Part shown: positions 17,240 to 25,047 of the stretch, one piece after another
Layout of the letters: every line of letters starts with the position of its first letter
Numbering within the stretch: the first letter of the stretch is position 1
Source: an uncultured Oscillibacter sp.
GTDB lineage: Bacteria; Bacillota; Clostridia; Oscillospirales; Oscillospiraceae
Assembly: GCF_910579365.1 (NCBI RefSeq)
Contig: NZ_CAJTUX010000033.1
Coordinates: 1-30,525, forward strand
Direction of reading: 5' to 3'
Length of the DNA stretch: 30,525 nt
Notes under the pieces: generated by a model
What the model was told of the DNA's origin: nothing
Databases searched by the model: none
Seen by the model: the letters and a program-made list of their open reading frames with translations, nothing else
Position numbers and translations under genes: made by a program

Positions 17240-17884
17240 GTGGGAGATTTTTTTCATCCGGAAAAGGGCATCTGGGTCTGGCTGAGCACGCTGGTGGACG
17301 TCTGCGGGCTGTCCATCCTCTGGATCACCCTGTGCCTGCCCGTTGTCACCGCCGGCCCGGCCACGGCGGCCCTCTACTACACGGTGGTCAAGTGCGTCCG
17401 GGGCCGGGAGAGCGGAGCCTTCGGGTACTACCTGCGCTCCTTTCGGATAAACTTCAAGACCGGATTTCTGGCGGGGCTGATCGTCCTCCCGGCAGCGGCG
17501 CTGCTGCTCTTCGGGCACTTCATCGTCCGCTGGTACGGGACCCGTCTGGGCGGCGCGGCCTATGTGCTCTACGTGGCCTACTACTTCGCGCTGTTCCTTC
17601 CCGCCGGCGTGCTGTGCTGGCTGTTCCCCCTGCTGGGGCGGTTTGAGTACGGCGTCGGCGGACTGTTTCGAACGGCCCTTCAGCTGACCGCCGCCCACCT
17701 GCCCAGCACCGTGGTGGCGGTGCTGCTGACGGCTCAGACCGCCGTGTTCTGCATCGAGCGGTGGTGGCCGGTGGTGTTCATGCCAGTGATCTCCACGCTG
17801 CTGGTATCGTTGTTCTTCGAGCGGATTTTCCTCCAGCACTCCCCGAAACCGGCCTCCCCGGAAGCGGAGGATCCGGAGGCGTAA
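17240..17884 (+). CDS. YesL-like DUF624 membrane protein
   Basis: The 214-residue membrane protein starts MGDFFHPEKGIWVWLSTLVD (GTG start; AAAGGGG 5 bases upstream). The early signature NxxxxxxWxxxxLPVVTAGPATAALYYTV is typical of the YesL/DUF624 family found with carbohydrate ABC transporters in Firmicutes. Five hydrophobic segments are visible: about 20-40, 80-100, 112-135, 150-170 and 174-192. Its molecular role is unknown; neighbours suggest an accessory part of sugar uptake. It is the last gene of the block and is followed by a strong terminator. Confidence 0.85.
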   Translation: MGDFFHPEKGIWVWLSTLVDVCGLSILWITLCLPVVTAGPATAALYYTVVKCVRGRESGAFGYYLRSFRINFKTGFLAGLIVLPAAALLLFGHFIVRWYGTRLGGAAYVLYVAYYFALFLPAGVLCWLFPLLGRFEYGVGGLFRTALQLTAAHLPSTVVAVLLTAQTAVFCIERWWPVVFMPVISTLLVSLFFERIFLQHSPKPASPEAEDPEA

Positions 17885-17889
17885 AAAAC

Positions 17890-17922
17890 CAGGACCGGAA
17901 CGGATACTCCGTTCCGGTCCTG
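17890..17922. terminator. Strong bidirectional terminator
   Basis: A 15-bp perfect stem CAGGACCGGAACGGA / TCCGTTCCGGTCCTG with loop TAC lies between the YesL-like stop and the stop of the minus-strand esterase. The A6 run at 17883-17888 makes a U tract for minus-strand transcripts. Confidence 0.85.
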
Positions 17923-17933
17923 ATGTTTCCCGG

Positions 17934-18590
17934 TCAATCCGCCAGCAGCCCCGGCACCTCCGCCGCCAGCAGCTTCGCCAGCTGGGCGTGCCCCCTCCGG
18001 GTCAGGTGCATCCCGTCCACGGTGTTAAACTCACAGCCGGCGGCGTCCAGGTAGTAGGCTCCCACCAGCCGGGCGGTCTTTTCAAGATACCCGGGCAGCT
18101 CCCTGGACTTTTCCACGCAGCCCCTTCCCATGGGCCGGCCGCACTCCGCCAGCTCCATCTCCGGCCGGATCGGCGGCGGGCAGACCAGGAGGATATTGGG
18201 CCCCCGCTCCCCCCAGCAGTCCACGCTCTGGGCCTTGCGGACCAGGCGCTCCATGCCGATGGCGATGCAGGAGGCGTTGGCCCCCAGGCGCTCTTTGGTG
18301 TCGTTGGTGCCCAGCATGATGATGAGCAGGTCCAAAAACTCGTGGCTCTTCAAGAGGGCGTACAGCACGCTCAGCGCGTCCATGCTCTCGTGCAGGGGGT
18401 CCGGGAACACGGTGGTCCGGCCGCTGAGACCCTCCTCCGTCACCAGGACCTCCGGCCCCAGGGCCTTTTGCAGAAGGCAGGTCCAGCGTTCCTCCTCGTT
18501 AAAGCGTATGCCGCCGTCGGCGCAGTCGGCGGGATCGGCACAGTAACCATGGGTATTGGAATCGCCCAGGCAGAGAATGTGTTTTTTCAT
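17934..18590 (-). CDS. SGNH/GDSL-family hydrolase (candidate sialate O-acetylesterase)
   Basis: The 218-residue cytoplasmic protein starts MKKHILCLGDSNTHGY: block I is GDSN with nucleophile Ser11. The oxyanion block is GTNDTKERLG and the Asp-x-x-His pair is DGMHLTRRGH near the C terminus. It most resembles the arylesterase-like SGNH branch. I chose the ATG at 18590 because AAAGGA is 8 bases upstream; the ATG at 18596 is too close, and the open frame beyond it has no ribosome site. It is transcribed against the two sialic-acid blocks and lies between them, so removal of O-acetyl groups from imported sialic acid is plausible. That is inference from position only. Confidence 0.85.
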   Translation of the reverse strand: MKKHILCLGDSNTHGYCADPADCADGGIRFNEEERWTCLLQKALGPEVLVTEEGLSGRTTVFPDPLHESMDALSVLYALLKSHEFLDLLIIMLGTNDTKERLGANASCIAIGMERLVRKAQSVDCWGERGPNILLVCPPPIRPEMELAECGRPMGRGCVEKSRELPGYLEKTARLVGAYYLDAAGCEFNTVDGMHLTRRGHAQLAKLLAAEVPGLLAD

Positions 18591-18799
18591 ATCCATCGTC
18601 CTTTCTGTCCGCAGTAAACCGGCGGGCGGCTCCGCCTCCGAATATTCCTTATGATATACGTTAACAGTTTTTTCCGGTTTGTCAAGAAAGATGGTTCCGA
18701 TTTGGTTTCGAAATCTGGTGTTAAATTCACCAAAAATCGAAAAAATTTTTGAAACATTCCCTAAATATCGAATTTTTCCAGAAATCCTTTCGATTTTAA
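18591..18799. other. AT-rich divergent control region
   Basis: The region between the esterase and the binding-protein gene is much richer in A/T than its surroundings. It holds a dyad TGGTG-TTAAATT-CACCA (18716-18732) and three related ATCGAA/TTCGAT words near 18746, 18777 and 18789, candidates for RpiR binding. A minus-strand TTGACA at 18688-18693 has no good -10 at 17 bp. No gene is seen. Confidence 0.4.
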
Positions 18800-18828
18800 T
18801 TGACAGATGCAGGAAGCTCTTGTATAAT
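18800..18828 (+). promoter_or_regulatory. Consensus promoter of the transporter/lyase operon
   Basis: -35 TTGACA (18800-18805), a 17-bp spacer and -10 TATAAT (18823-18828) match the sigma-A consensus at all twelve positions. Start is predicted near 18835, 56 bases before the ATG. Such a strong promoter implies control by a repressor, probably the RpiR protein. Confidence 0.88.
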
Positions 18829-18890
18829 TTATACAGCAAGCCGGAGTTTGCCGGTTCATTTTTTTGTAAGTATTAAAAGGAGGACCCGCG

Positions 18891-20258
18891 ATGAAGAAGC
18901 TGCTTGCATTGGTATTGGCCATGACCATGGTCATGGTCCTTGTTGCCTGCGGAGGCAACAACAACGACTCCACTCCCTCGACGCAGGACACGCCGCCGGC
19001 GGAAACCAACACCCCCGACACCCCCCCGGCGGAGACCGCTTCCGGCGGTGAGCTGACCCTGTGGACCTACCCCATCGGCGACTGGGGCAAGGAGGAGAAG
19101 GTCAAGGCCATCACCGACGCCTTCACCGCCGACACGGGCATTGCCGTGAAGGTGGAGTACTTAGCCTATGCTGACGGCGATGACAAGGTCAACTCCGCCA
19201 TCACCGCCGACAAGGCCCCCGACCTCATCATGGAAGGTCCCGAGCGTCTCGTGACCAACTGGGGCGACAAGGGCTATCTGGTGGACTTGAGCGACATGTT
19301 CGACGAAACCGACAAGAGCGAGATCAACACCGCCGCCATGACCGCCTGCACCCACTCCAACGGCGCGGTTTACGAGTATCCTCTGGTGGTCACCGCCCAC
19401 TGCATGGCCGTGAACCTGGACGCCTTTAAGGAAGCTGGAGCCGACCAGTATCTGGATCTGGCCACCCGCACCTGGACCACGGACGACTTCATCAAGGCCG
19501 TGGACGCGCTCTACGCTCATTTCAACGCCCCTGTGGGCGCCGTGTTCTGCAAGGGTCAGGGCGGCGACCAGGGCACCCGCGCGCTGGTCAACAATATGTA
19601 CGGCGGCACCTTCACCACGGCCGCGCATGACCAGTACACCTGGGACGATCCCCTGAACATCAAGGCGCTGGAGCAGCTCAAGAGCATGCCCGGCATCGCG
19701 TTTGACGCCTCTCTCGAAGGCGGCGACGAGATCAAGGTCTTCTATCAGGGCATCCTGAAGATGGCGTTCTGCTGGAACATCGCCCAGCAGCTCAACCCCA
19801 ACCAGGCCGACACCGGCGCGGGCCTCACCGCCTCCGGCGAGGAGATCGCCTTCATGGCGTTCCCCTCCGAGAGCGGCGCGCCTCAGCTCTGCGGCGGCAT
19901 CTGGGGCTTCGGCATCTTCAACAACGGCGACCCGGCCAAGATTGACAATGCCAAGACCTTCATCAAGTGGATGTGCGACTCCGAGCACACTGTGGAAGCG
20001 GTGAAGACCGCCAACTACTTCGCCGCCCGCTCCGCCGCCGAGGGCACCGACCTCTCTGCCATCTGGGCGGACAACGACATCATGAACGACTATCAGGTCC
20101 TCATGCCTTACCTGGGCGACTACTATCAGGTCACCAAGGGCTGGGCCGGCGCCCGCACCGAGTGGTGGACCATGCTCCAGAAGGTGGGCGAGGGCGCGGA
20201 CATCGCCGAGACCGTCGCCACCTACGCCGGCAACGCCAACGCCGCTGCCGCCGGCTGA
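18891..20258 (+). CDS. Carbohydrate ABC substrate-binding lipoprotein (likely sialic-acid importer)
   Basis: The 455-residue family-1 binding protein has signal MKKLLALVLAM with lipobox LVAC (Cys20) and a Thr/Pro linker (PSTQDTPPAETNTPDTPPAE). The fold begins ELTLWTYPIGDWGKEEKVKA, with DLIMEGPERLVTNWGDKGYL and CGGIWGFGIFNNGDPAK further on. AAAGGAGG lies 8 bases before the ATG. It is the first gene of a six-gene unit ending with N-acetylneuraminate lyase, so Neu5Ac or a related sialoside is the probable ligand. It is exported and lipid-anchored. No ATPase gene is in the unit, so a shared one encoded elsewhere is implied. Confidence 0.85.
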   Translation: MKKLLALVLAMTMVMVLVACGGNNNDSTPSTQDTPPAETNTPDTPPAETASGGELTLWTYPIGDWGKEEKVKAITDAFTADTGIAVKVEYLAYADGDDKVNSAITADKAPDLIMEGPERLVTNWGDKGYLVDLSDMFDETDKSEINTAAMTACTHSNGAVYEYPLVVTAHCMAVNLDAFKEAGADQYLDLATRTWTTDDFIKAVDALYAHFNAPVGAVFCKGQGGDQGTRALVNNMYGGTFTTAAHDQYTWDDPLNIKALEQLKSMPGIAFDASLEGGDEIKVFYQGILKMAFCWNIAQQLNPNQADTGAGLTASGEEIAFMAFPSESGAPQLCGGIWGFGIFNNGDPAKIDNAKTFIKWMCDSEHTVEAVKTANYFAARSAAEGTDLSAIWADNDIMNDYQVLMPYLGDYYQVTKGWAGARTEWWTMLQKVGEGADIAETVATYAGNANAAAAG

Positions 20259-20290
20259 CCTCTCACACAGTCAAAGAGATAAGGGTTGTT

Positions 20291-20325
20291 GCGCCCCTCT
20301 CCCGCGAAGGGCGGGAGAGGGGCGC
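20291..20325 (+). terminator. Intercistronic hairpin after the binding-protein gene
   Basis: A 15-bp perfect stem GCGCCCCTCTCCCGC / GCGGGAGAGGGGCGC has loop GAAGG and is followed by GTCTTATC. It lies in the 134-base gap before the first permease and probably reduces permease expression relative to binding protein. Confidence 0.7.
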
Positions 20326-20392
20326 GTCTTATCCCGGGCCCCCGGGAAACCCTCTCTGGGACGCCGATTCCAGTTGTAAAGGAGTGTTGACC

Positions 20393-21310
20393 TTGGCCAG
20401 ACCGTCCAACCCCACTATGAGCCGTGCGCTTCAGCGCCGGGAGAACATCTCCGGCTACCTCTTCCTGCTGCCCAGCCTGATTTTCTTCGTCGGCTTCGTG
20501 GTCATTCCCATGGTTATCTGCATCATCACCAGCCTCACCGACGCGAACATGCATGACAAGGGCATGTTCGGCAATTTCGTGGGCCTTGGAAACTTCATAA
20601 AGCTGATGGGAGACGAGACCTTCCTGGAGGCGCTGAAGAACACCTTTATCATCGTCGTTGTCAGCGTCCCGACGGTGTGCGCGTTCTCTCTCTGGGTGTC
20701 CTCCGCCATTTACAGGCTGAAGGGCCCCGTCCTCTCCGCCTTCCGCTGCATCTTCTATCTGCCCGTGGTCACAGGCTCCGTGGCCGTCACCGTGGTGTGG
20801 AAGTGGATGTATGACAACTACACCGGCATTTTCAACCACGTCCTCAAGGGCGCGGGACTCATCGAGCAGAACATCAACTGGCTGGGCGACTCCAAATACG
20901 CCCTCTGGTGCATCATTCTCATCCTGTTCACCACCTCCGTGGGCCAGCCCATCGTGCTGTACGTCTCCGCTCTGGGCAACGTGGACCAAACCCTGATCGA
21001 GGCCGCCGAGGTAGACGGGGCCAACAGCTTTCAGGTCTTCTGGAAGGTGAAGTGGGCCCAGATAATGCCCACCACGCTGTATATTCTGGTCATCACCACC
21101 ATCAACTCCTTCCAGTGCTTCGCCCTGATTCAGCTGCTGACCAAGGGCGGCGCGGGAACCAACACGGTGATGTACCATATTTATTGGACCGCTTTCAAGC
21201 TCACGGAGCAGGCGGGCCACTTCGGCTACGCCAACGCCATGGGCGTGGTGCTGGCTATCTTCATCGGACTGCTGTCCGCCCTCCAGTTCAAGCTGGCGAA
21301 AGAGAAGTAA
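20393..21310 (+). CDS. Carbohydrate ABC transporter permease, MalF/UgpA type
   Basis: The 305-residue protein has six spans, beginning ENISGYLFLLPSLIFFVGFV, and the EAA loop TLIEAAEVDGANSFQVFWKV (about residues 200-219). I place the start at the TTG (20393) because AAAGGAG lies 8 bases upstream. The first ATG (20417) has no ribosome site and would remove eight residues. The long open frame upstream is not coding. A TTG start after a hairpin is consistent with low expression compared with the binding protein. Confidence 0.88.
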   Translation: MARPSNPTMSRALQRRENISGYLFLLPSLIFFVGFVVIPMVICIITSLTDANMHDKGMFGNFVGLGNFIKLMGDETFLEALKNTFIIVVVSVPTVCAFSLWVSSAIYRLKGPVLSAFRCIFYLPVVTGSVAVTVVWKWMYDNYTGIFNHVLKGAGLIEQNINWLGDSKYALWCIILILFTTSVGQPIVLYVSALGNVDQTLIEAAEVDGANSFQVFWKVKWAQIMPTTLYILVITTINSFQCFALIQLLTKGGAGTNTVMYHIYWTAFKLTEQAGHFGYANAMGVVLAIFIGLLSALQFKLAKEK

Positions 21311-21322
21311 GGAGGTGCTGGT

Positions 21323-22249
21323 ATGAAAATTGAAACCGGGCGCAGCCGCGCGTACAAGATCGTCTCCATCATCATTCTGGTGATTCTGGCCTTCCTCTTC
21401 ACCTTCCCGCTGTATTGGATCGTCACCGGCGCGTTCAAAAACGGCGCGGACATCAACGCCACCAAGCCCATCTGGGTCCCCACCGAGTGGGTGATGAACA
21501 ACTTCAACAAGCTGATGAAGCAGCGCAGCGTCCCCCTGTGGGAGGTTTACCTGCCCTTCGGCAGCTTCTTCAACGGCGGGCAGAAGGTGCTTCTCACCGC
21601 CGGGCCGGATGCCCCCGCCGCCATCCGCTGGCTCATCAACGCGGTGCTCATGAGCGTGCTGGCCATGCTCTTCACCTGCCTCACCGCCGCCATGGCGGGG
21701 TACGCCCTGGCGAAAAAGCGCTTTAACGGCCGGGCCATTCTGTTCTCCCTCATCGTCTGCGCCATGGCTCTGCCCAAGCAGGTCATTCTGATCCCGCTGC
21801 TGAAGGAGATGTCCGCCCTGCACCTGTACGACAGCCTGTGGGCGGTGATCTTCCCCACCGTGGGCTGGCCCTTCGGCGTGTTTTTGATGAAGCAGTTCTC
21901 GGAGAGCATACCGGGAGAGATTCTGGAGGCCACCCGCATTGACGGCGCCAGCGAGCTGAAAACCTTCACCACCGTGGTCATGCCCATGATCAAGCCGGGC
22001 ATCGGCGCCCTGGCCATCTTCACCTTCATCAACTGCTGGAACGACTATTTCATGCAGCTGGTCATGCTGGCCAGCGGCAGCAACTTCACCATCCCCCTGG
22101 GCATCGCCACCCTCCAGGCGGAGACCTCGGTGGACAACGGCCTGCTGATGGCCGGCGCCACCCTGGCGGCGGCTCCCATCATCATCGTGTTCCTGATCTT
22201 CCAGAAGTACTTCACCCAGGGCATCACCATGGGCGCGGTAAAGGGGTAA
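21323..22249 (+). CDS. Carbohydrate ABC transporter permease, MalG/UgpE type
   Basis: The 308-residue protein has six spans, starting RAYKIVSIIILVILAFLF, with EAA loop EILEATRIDGASELKTFTTV and the usual C terminus QGITMGAVKG. There is an insert of about 40 residues between span 1 and span 2 (VPLWEVYLPFGSFFNGGQKV), which is longer than in many MalG proteins. AAGGAGGT lies 6 bases before the ATG. It pairs with the preceding permease and the binding protein of this operon. Confidence 0.9.
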   Translation: MKIETGRSRAYKIVSIIILVILAFLFTFPLYWIVTGAFKNGADINATKPIWVPTEWVMNNFNKLMKQRSVPLWEVYLPFGSFFNGGQKVLLTAGPDAPAAIRWLINAVLMSVLAMLFTCLTAAMAGYALAKKRFNGRAILFSLIVCAMALPKQVILIPLLKEMSALHLYDSLWAVIFPTVGWPFGVFLMKQFSESIPGEILEATRIDGASELKTFTTVVMPMIKPGIGALAIFTFINCWNDYFMQLVMLASGSNFTIPLGIATLQAETSVDNGLLMAGATLAAAPIIIVFLIFQKYFTQGITMGAVKG

Positions 22250-22253
22250 GGCC

Positions 22254-22712
22254 ATGATCTACGCCAAACACCGGGACGCCCCGGTCTACCGGGGCATCCA
22301 CCCCAATCTGGACCTGGCGCTAAAGCACATCACGCCGGCGTTTCTCGCCGGCGTGGGGACGGAGCGGGTGGAGCTCAAGGGTGGCGAGGTCTACGCCACC
22401 CGATTCACCTATGAGACCGTTCCGGAGGAGGAAAGCTTTTTCGAGGCCCACCGGAAGTACCTGGACATCCACATCATGGTAGAGGGCTCCGAAGGCGTGG
22501 AGATCGCCCCGCCGGAGGCTTTGACCGAATTCGACCGGGTGGAGGCCAACGATTTTTATGCCTACCGGGGCCGGGGGGACTACCGCCTGGTCCTCTCCCC
22601 CGGGGACTTTCTGGTGGTCTTCCCCGGGGACGCGCACCGCATCAAAATGCAGGTGGACGGGCCGAAAACCGTGAGCAAAGTGGTCTTCAAGGTGAGAATC
22701 TATGACGATTGA
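22254..22712 (+). CDS. YhcH/YjgK/YiaL family protein (NanQ-type sialic-acid anomerase)
   Basis: The 152-residue cupin-like protein has family landmarks HRKYLDIHIMVEGSEGVEIA and SPGDFLVVFPGDAHRIKM, whose histidines and acids bind a metal. Relatives in E. coli (YhcH, now NanQ) speed the interconversion of sialic-acid anomers in the cytoplasm, feeding the lyase. It starts 4 bases after the permease stop (AAGGGGTAAGG as ribosome site) and is followed 12 bases later by the lyase gene. That placement strongly supports the same role here. Confidence 0.87.
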   Translation: MIYAKHRDAPVYRGIHPNLDLALKHITPAFLAGVGTERVELKGGEVYATRFTYETVPEEESFFEAHRKYLDIHIMVEGSEGVEIAPPEALTEFDRVEANDFYAYRGRGDYRLVLSPGDFLVVFPGDAHRIKMQVDGPKTVSKVVFKVRIYDD

Positions 22713-22724
22713 GGAGTATTAAAT

Positions 22725-23633
22725 ATGAGAGACCTTTCCAAATATCAGGGCATTTTCCCGGCCTTTTACGCCTGCTATGACCAAAAGGGCAGCGTCAGCG
22801 GCCCGGCGGTCCGGGCCCTGGCCAAGTTCCTTCTGGGCAAAGGCGTCCAGGGCCTGTACGTGGGCGGCTCCTCCGGCGAGTGCATCTACCAGAGCGTGGC
22901 GGAGCGGAAGGAGATTCTGGAGAACGTCATGTCGGAAGTGGGCGGCAAGCTGACCATCATCGCCCACGTGGCCTGCAACAACACCGCCGACAGCCGGGAG
23001 CTGGCCGCCCACGCCGAGAGTCTGGGCGTGGACGCCGTCGCGTCGATTCCCCCCATTTACTTCCACCTTCCCCCCAAGGGCATTGCCAAGTACTGGAACG
23101 ACATCTCCGACGCGGCCCCCAACACGGACTTTGTGATTTACAACATTCCTCAGCTGGCGGGGGTGGCCCTGTCGGCGCCCCTGCTCCGGGAGATGCTGAA
23201 AAATCCCCAGGTCATCGGGGTGAAGAACTCCTCCATGCCCGTGCAGGACATCCAGATGTGGCATGACGAGGGAGCCCTGGTCTTCAACGGTCCCGACGAG
23301 CAGCTTTTAAGCGGTCTGGCCGCCGGAGCCGCCGGCGGCATCGGCGGAACCTACGCCGCCATGCCGGAGCTGTATCTGGAGATCTTCCGCTGCTTCCAGG
23401 CCGGAGACCTGGCAAAGGGCCGGGAGGTCCAGAACGAGTGCTGCCGCATCATCTATAAGATGTGCTCCGCGCAGGGGAACATGTACGCCGTCATCAAGGA
23501 AATTCTCCGCCTCCAGGGCGGACCTGACATCGGCGGCGTCCGCGCGCCTTTGCTGGAGCTGGAAGAGGGCGACCGGGAGGCCGTCGTCCAGGCCCACGAG
23601 ATGATCCGCCGCGCCATCGAAACCTACTGCTGA
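22725..23633 (+). CDS. nanA: N-acetylneuraminate lyase (DapA/NAL superfamily)
   Basis: The 302-residue class I aldolase is expected to cleave Neu5Ac to ManNAc and pyruvate. Visible residues are GGSSGE at 47-52, Tyr139 in YNIPQLAGV and Schiff-base Lys167 in VIGVKNSS. GPDEQ at 189-193 matches the Gly189/Asp191/Glu192 sugar-chain contacts of E. coli NanA. The following GGIGGTY has Gly208 where E. coli has Ser208. YNIP and GGSSGE favour a sialic-acid lyase over dihydrodipicolinate synthase, and the anomerase and epimerase neighbours agree. GAGGAG lies upstream of the ATG. It is the last gene of the unit, followed by a terminator. Confidence 0.88.
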   Translation: MRDLSKYQGIFPAFYACYDQKGSVSGPAVRALAKFLLGKGVQGLYVGGSSGECIYQSVAERKEILENVMSEVGGKLTIIAHVACNNTADSRELAAHAESLGVDAVASIPPIYFHLPPKGIAKYWNDISDAAPNTDFVIYNIPQLAGVALSAPLLREMLKNPQVIGVKNSSMPVQDIQMWHDEGALVFNGPDEQLLSGLAAGAAGGIGGTYAAMPELYLEIFRCFQAGDLAKGREVQNECCRIIYKMCSAQGNMYAVIKEILRLQGGPDIGGVRAPLLELEEGDREAVVQAHEMIRRAIETYC

Positions 23634-23641
23634 ACCTCACG

Positions 23642-23680
23642 AAGGGTCCGGTCTCCCGCTTTGGGGGCCGGACCCTTTCC
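23642..23680 (+). terminator. Intrinsic terminator after nanA
   Basis: Stem AAGGGTCCGG / CCGGACCCTT encloses an inner CCC/GGG pairing and ends in TTTCC. It lies 8 bases after the lyase stop. Confidence 0.8.
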
Positions 23681-23722
23681 GTAAACGCGCCCCCGCGCCG
23701 CCCAAATTTATGCCGCGCCGTC

Positions 23723-23751
23723 TTGCTATGTTCGCCCCAATGTGATATACT
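23723..23751 (+). promoter_or_regulatory. Promoter of the trmB fusion gene
   Basis: -35 TTGCTA (23723-23728), a 17-bp spacer and -10 TATACT (23746-23751) place the start near 23758, 35 bases before the ATG. Confidence 0.7.
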
Positions 23752-23792
23752 GGCACAGCACTTTCCCAACATCTTCAGGAGGACGCTGCCCT

Positions 23793-24857
23793 ATGCGAAT
23801 GAGGAAAAAGAAGAACCTGATTCCCCGGATGGAGCGCTGTGAAGACCGGCTTATCCGAGACCCCTATGACCGCCCCGGCCGCTGGCGGGAGCTGATGCCC
23901 CAGGCCCGGGAGATTCATGTGGAGCTGGGGTGCGGCAAGGGCCGCTTCACCGCCGGAACCGCCGCGGCGGAGCCGGACGTGCTCCTTTTGGCTGTGGAGA
24001 TGGTGCCCGACGCCATGGTGGTGGCCATGGAGCGCTGCGTAAACGCGGGGCTGGAGAACGTCTTTTTCATCAGCGCCAACGCGGACCAGCTGCCCTACTT
24101 CTTCGCCCCAGGCGAGGTGGACCGGATTTACATCAATTTCTGCGACCCCTGGCCCAGCGGACGCCACGCCAAGCGGCGTCTGACCCACGGAAACTTTCTG
24201 AGGCTCTACCGCCAGGTTTTGAAGATGGGGGGCCAGATTCACTTCAAGACGGACAACCAGCCCCTCTTCGCCTTCTCCGTGGAGGAGCTGCCCCAGTTTG
24301 GTTTCCAGCTGTCGGAGGTCACGTGGAACCTCCACGAGAACGGCCCCGTGGGGGTCATGACGGACTACGAGGCCAAGTTCCACAGCCTAGGCCAGCCCAT
24401 TCACCGCTGTGTGGGAACCATGACGGAGTGGGAGGAGCCCTTCCCCTCCAGCCGCAAGGTCCTGAAAAACCGCTGGCTGGACGCCTTTGCCGAAGGCGCG
24501 CCGGAGGCGGAGCTGGGGCGGTGGGTCCTGGCAGAAGGGAACTTCCTCTGGCACCTGTTCTCCGCGAAGCTGGTCCCCTGTCTGGAGGGTGAGGCCGCGC
24601 GAAACGCCCTGGCGGAGGTTTCGGAGGAAACGGTATATCGCTTCTACTACGAGTACCCCCCGGAAGGGATTCCCCTGACGCAGTCCCTTTCCAAGGAGGA
24701 GGCCCTGTCTCTCCCGGAGCCGGAGGCGCTCTTCGGCGCGGATTGGTATCTGGTGGACAAGGATTTCACCTGGACCTACGTGCACACCCACGAGGCGGAC
24801 TGCGGGCCCTACTTCTGCCGGGCGGAGCGGCAGGAACCCTCCGGGGGGCCCGGCTGA
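23793..24857 (+). CDS. trmB: tRNA (guanine-N7-)-methyltransferase fused to a DUF4275-like domain
   Basis: The 354-residue protein is much longer than the usual ~215. Residues 1-208 are a TrmB: SAM motif HVELGCGKGRF (42-52), ISANADQLP, the signature INFCDPWPSGRHAKRRLTH (114-132), and TDYEAKFHSLGQPIHR, which forms the tRNA/guanine site. It makes m7G46 in tRNA. Residues 212-345 form a second unit: WEEPFPSSRKVLKNRWLDAF, FLWHLFSAKLVPCLEG, RFYYEYP and VDKDFTWTYVHTHEADCGPY. From memory this resembles DUF4275, a small uncharacterised domain. No linker stop or frameshift is seen, so the fusion looks real. CAGGAGG is 10 bases before the ATG. It is monocistronic with its own promoter. Confidence 0.85.
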   Translation: MRMRKKKNLIPRMERCEDRLIRDPYDRPGRWRELMPQAREIHVELGCGKGRFTAGTAAAEPDVLLLAVEMVPDAMVVAMERCVNAGLENVFFISANADQLPYFFAPGEVDRIYINFCDPWPSGRHAKRRLTHGNFLRLYRQVLKMGGQIHFKTDNQPLFAFSVEELPQFGFQLSEVTWNLHENGPVGVMTDYEAKFHSLGQPIHRCVGTMTEWEEPFPSSRKVLKNRWLDAFAEGAPEAELGRWVLAEGNFLWHLFSAKLVPCLEGEAARNALAEVSEETVYRFYYEYPPEGIPLTQSLSKEEALSLPEPEALFGADWYLVDKDFTWTYVHTHEADCGPYFCRAERQEPSGGPG

Positions 24858-25007
24858 ACCAGGGCGGGAGACCTGGCCGGCGGTTTTTCACCGGACCGCC
24901 CTCTGCGGCATCTTTCTCGGCAAAGCCGCCTCCCGCCTGCCTTCACGGATGAAAAAAGGACTCCGGAAATCTTCGGGGGAACCCTGATAAAGAAGTTTTC
25001 CTGACGG

Positions 25008-25047
25008 GAGACAGCCGCATGATGCAAGAGCGTCATGCGGTTGTCTC
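25008..25047. terminator. Hairpin at the edge of the mobile-element region
   Basis: A 15-bp stem with one G-U (GAGACAGCCGCATGA / TCATGCGGTTGTCTC) and a 10-base loop is followed by TTTCTC on the plus strand. It overlaps the last codons of the decayed recombinase on the minus strand, so it is close to an element boundary. It may serve as the trmB terminator. Confidence 0.6.

Noticed and set aside
18688..18693. Minus-strand TTGACA as esterase promoter
   Set aside because: The nearest good -10 (TATCAT) is 23 bp away, too far for a standard sigma-A promoter.
18597..18839. Upstream extension of the SGNH hydrolase frame
   Set aside because: AT-rich control DNA without a ribosome site; the conserved protein start MKKHILCLGDSN follows AAAGGA.
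19967..20392. Long N-terminal extension of the 20393 permease frame
   Set aside because: It overlaps the binding-protein gene and the 15-bp hairpin and reads as Arg/Gly-rich shadow; the ribosome site points to the TTG at 20393.
20222..22255. 677-codon minus-strand frame across the permease genes
   Set aside because: Composition rich in His/Gly/Asp/Gln without any domain; antisense shadow of GC-rich permease genes.
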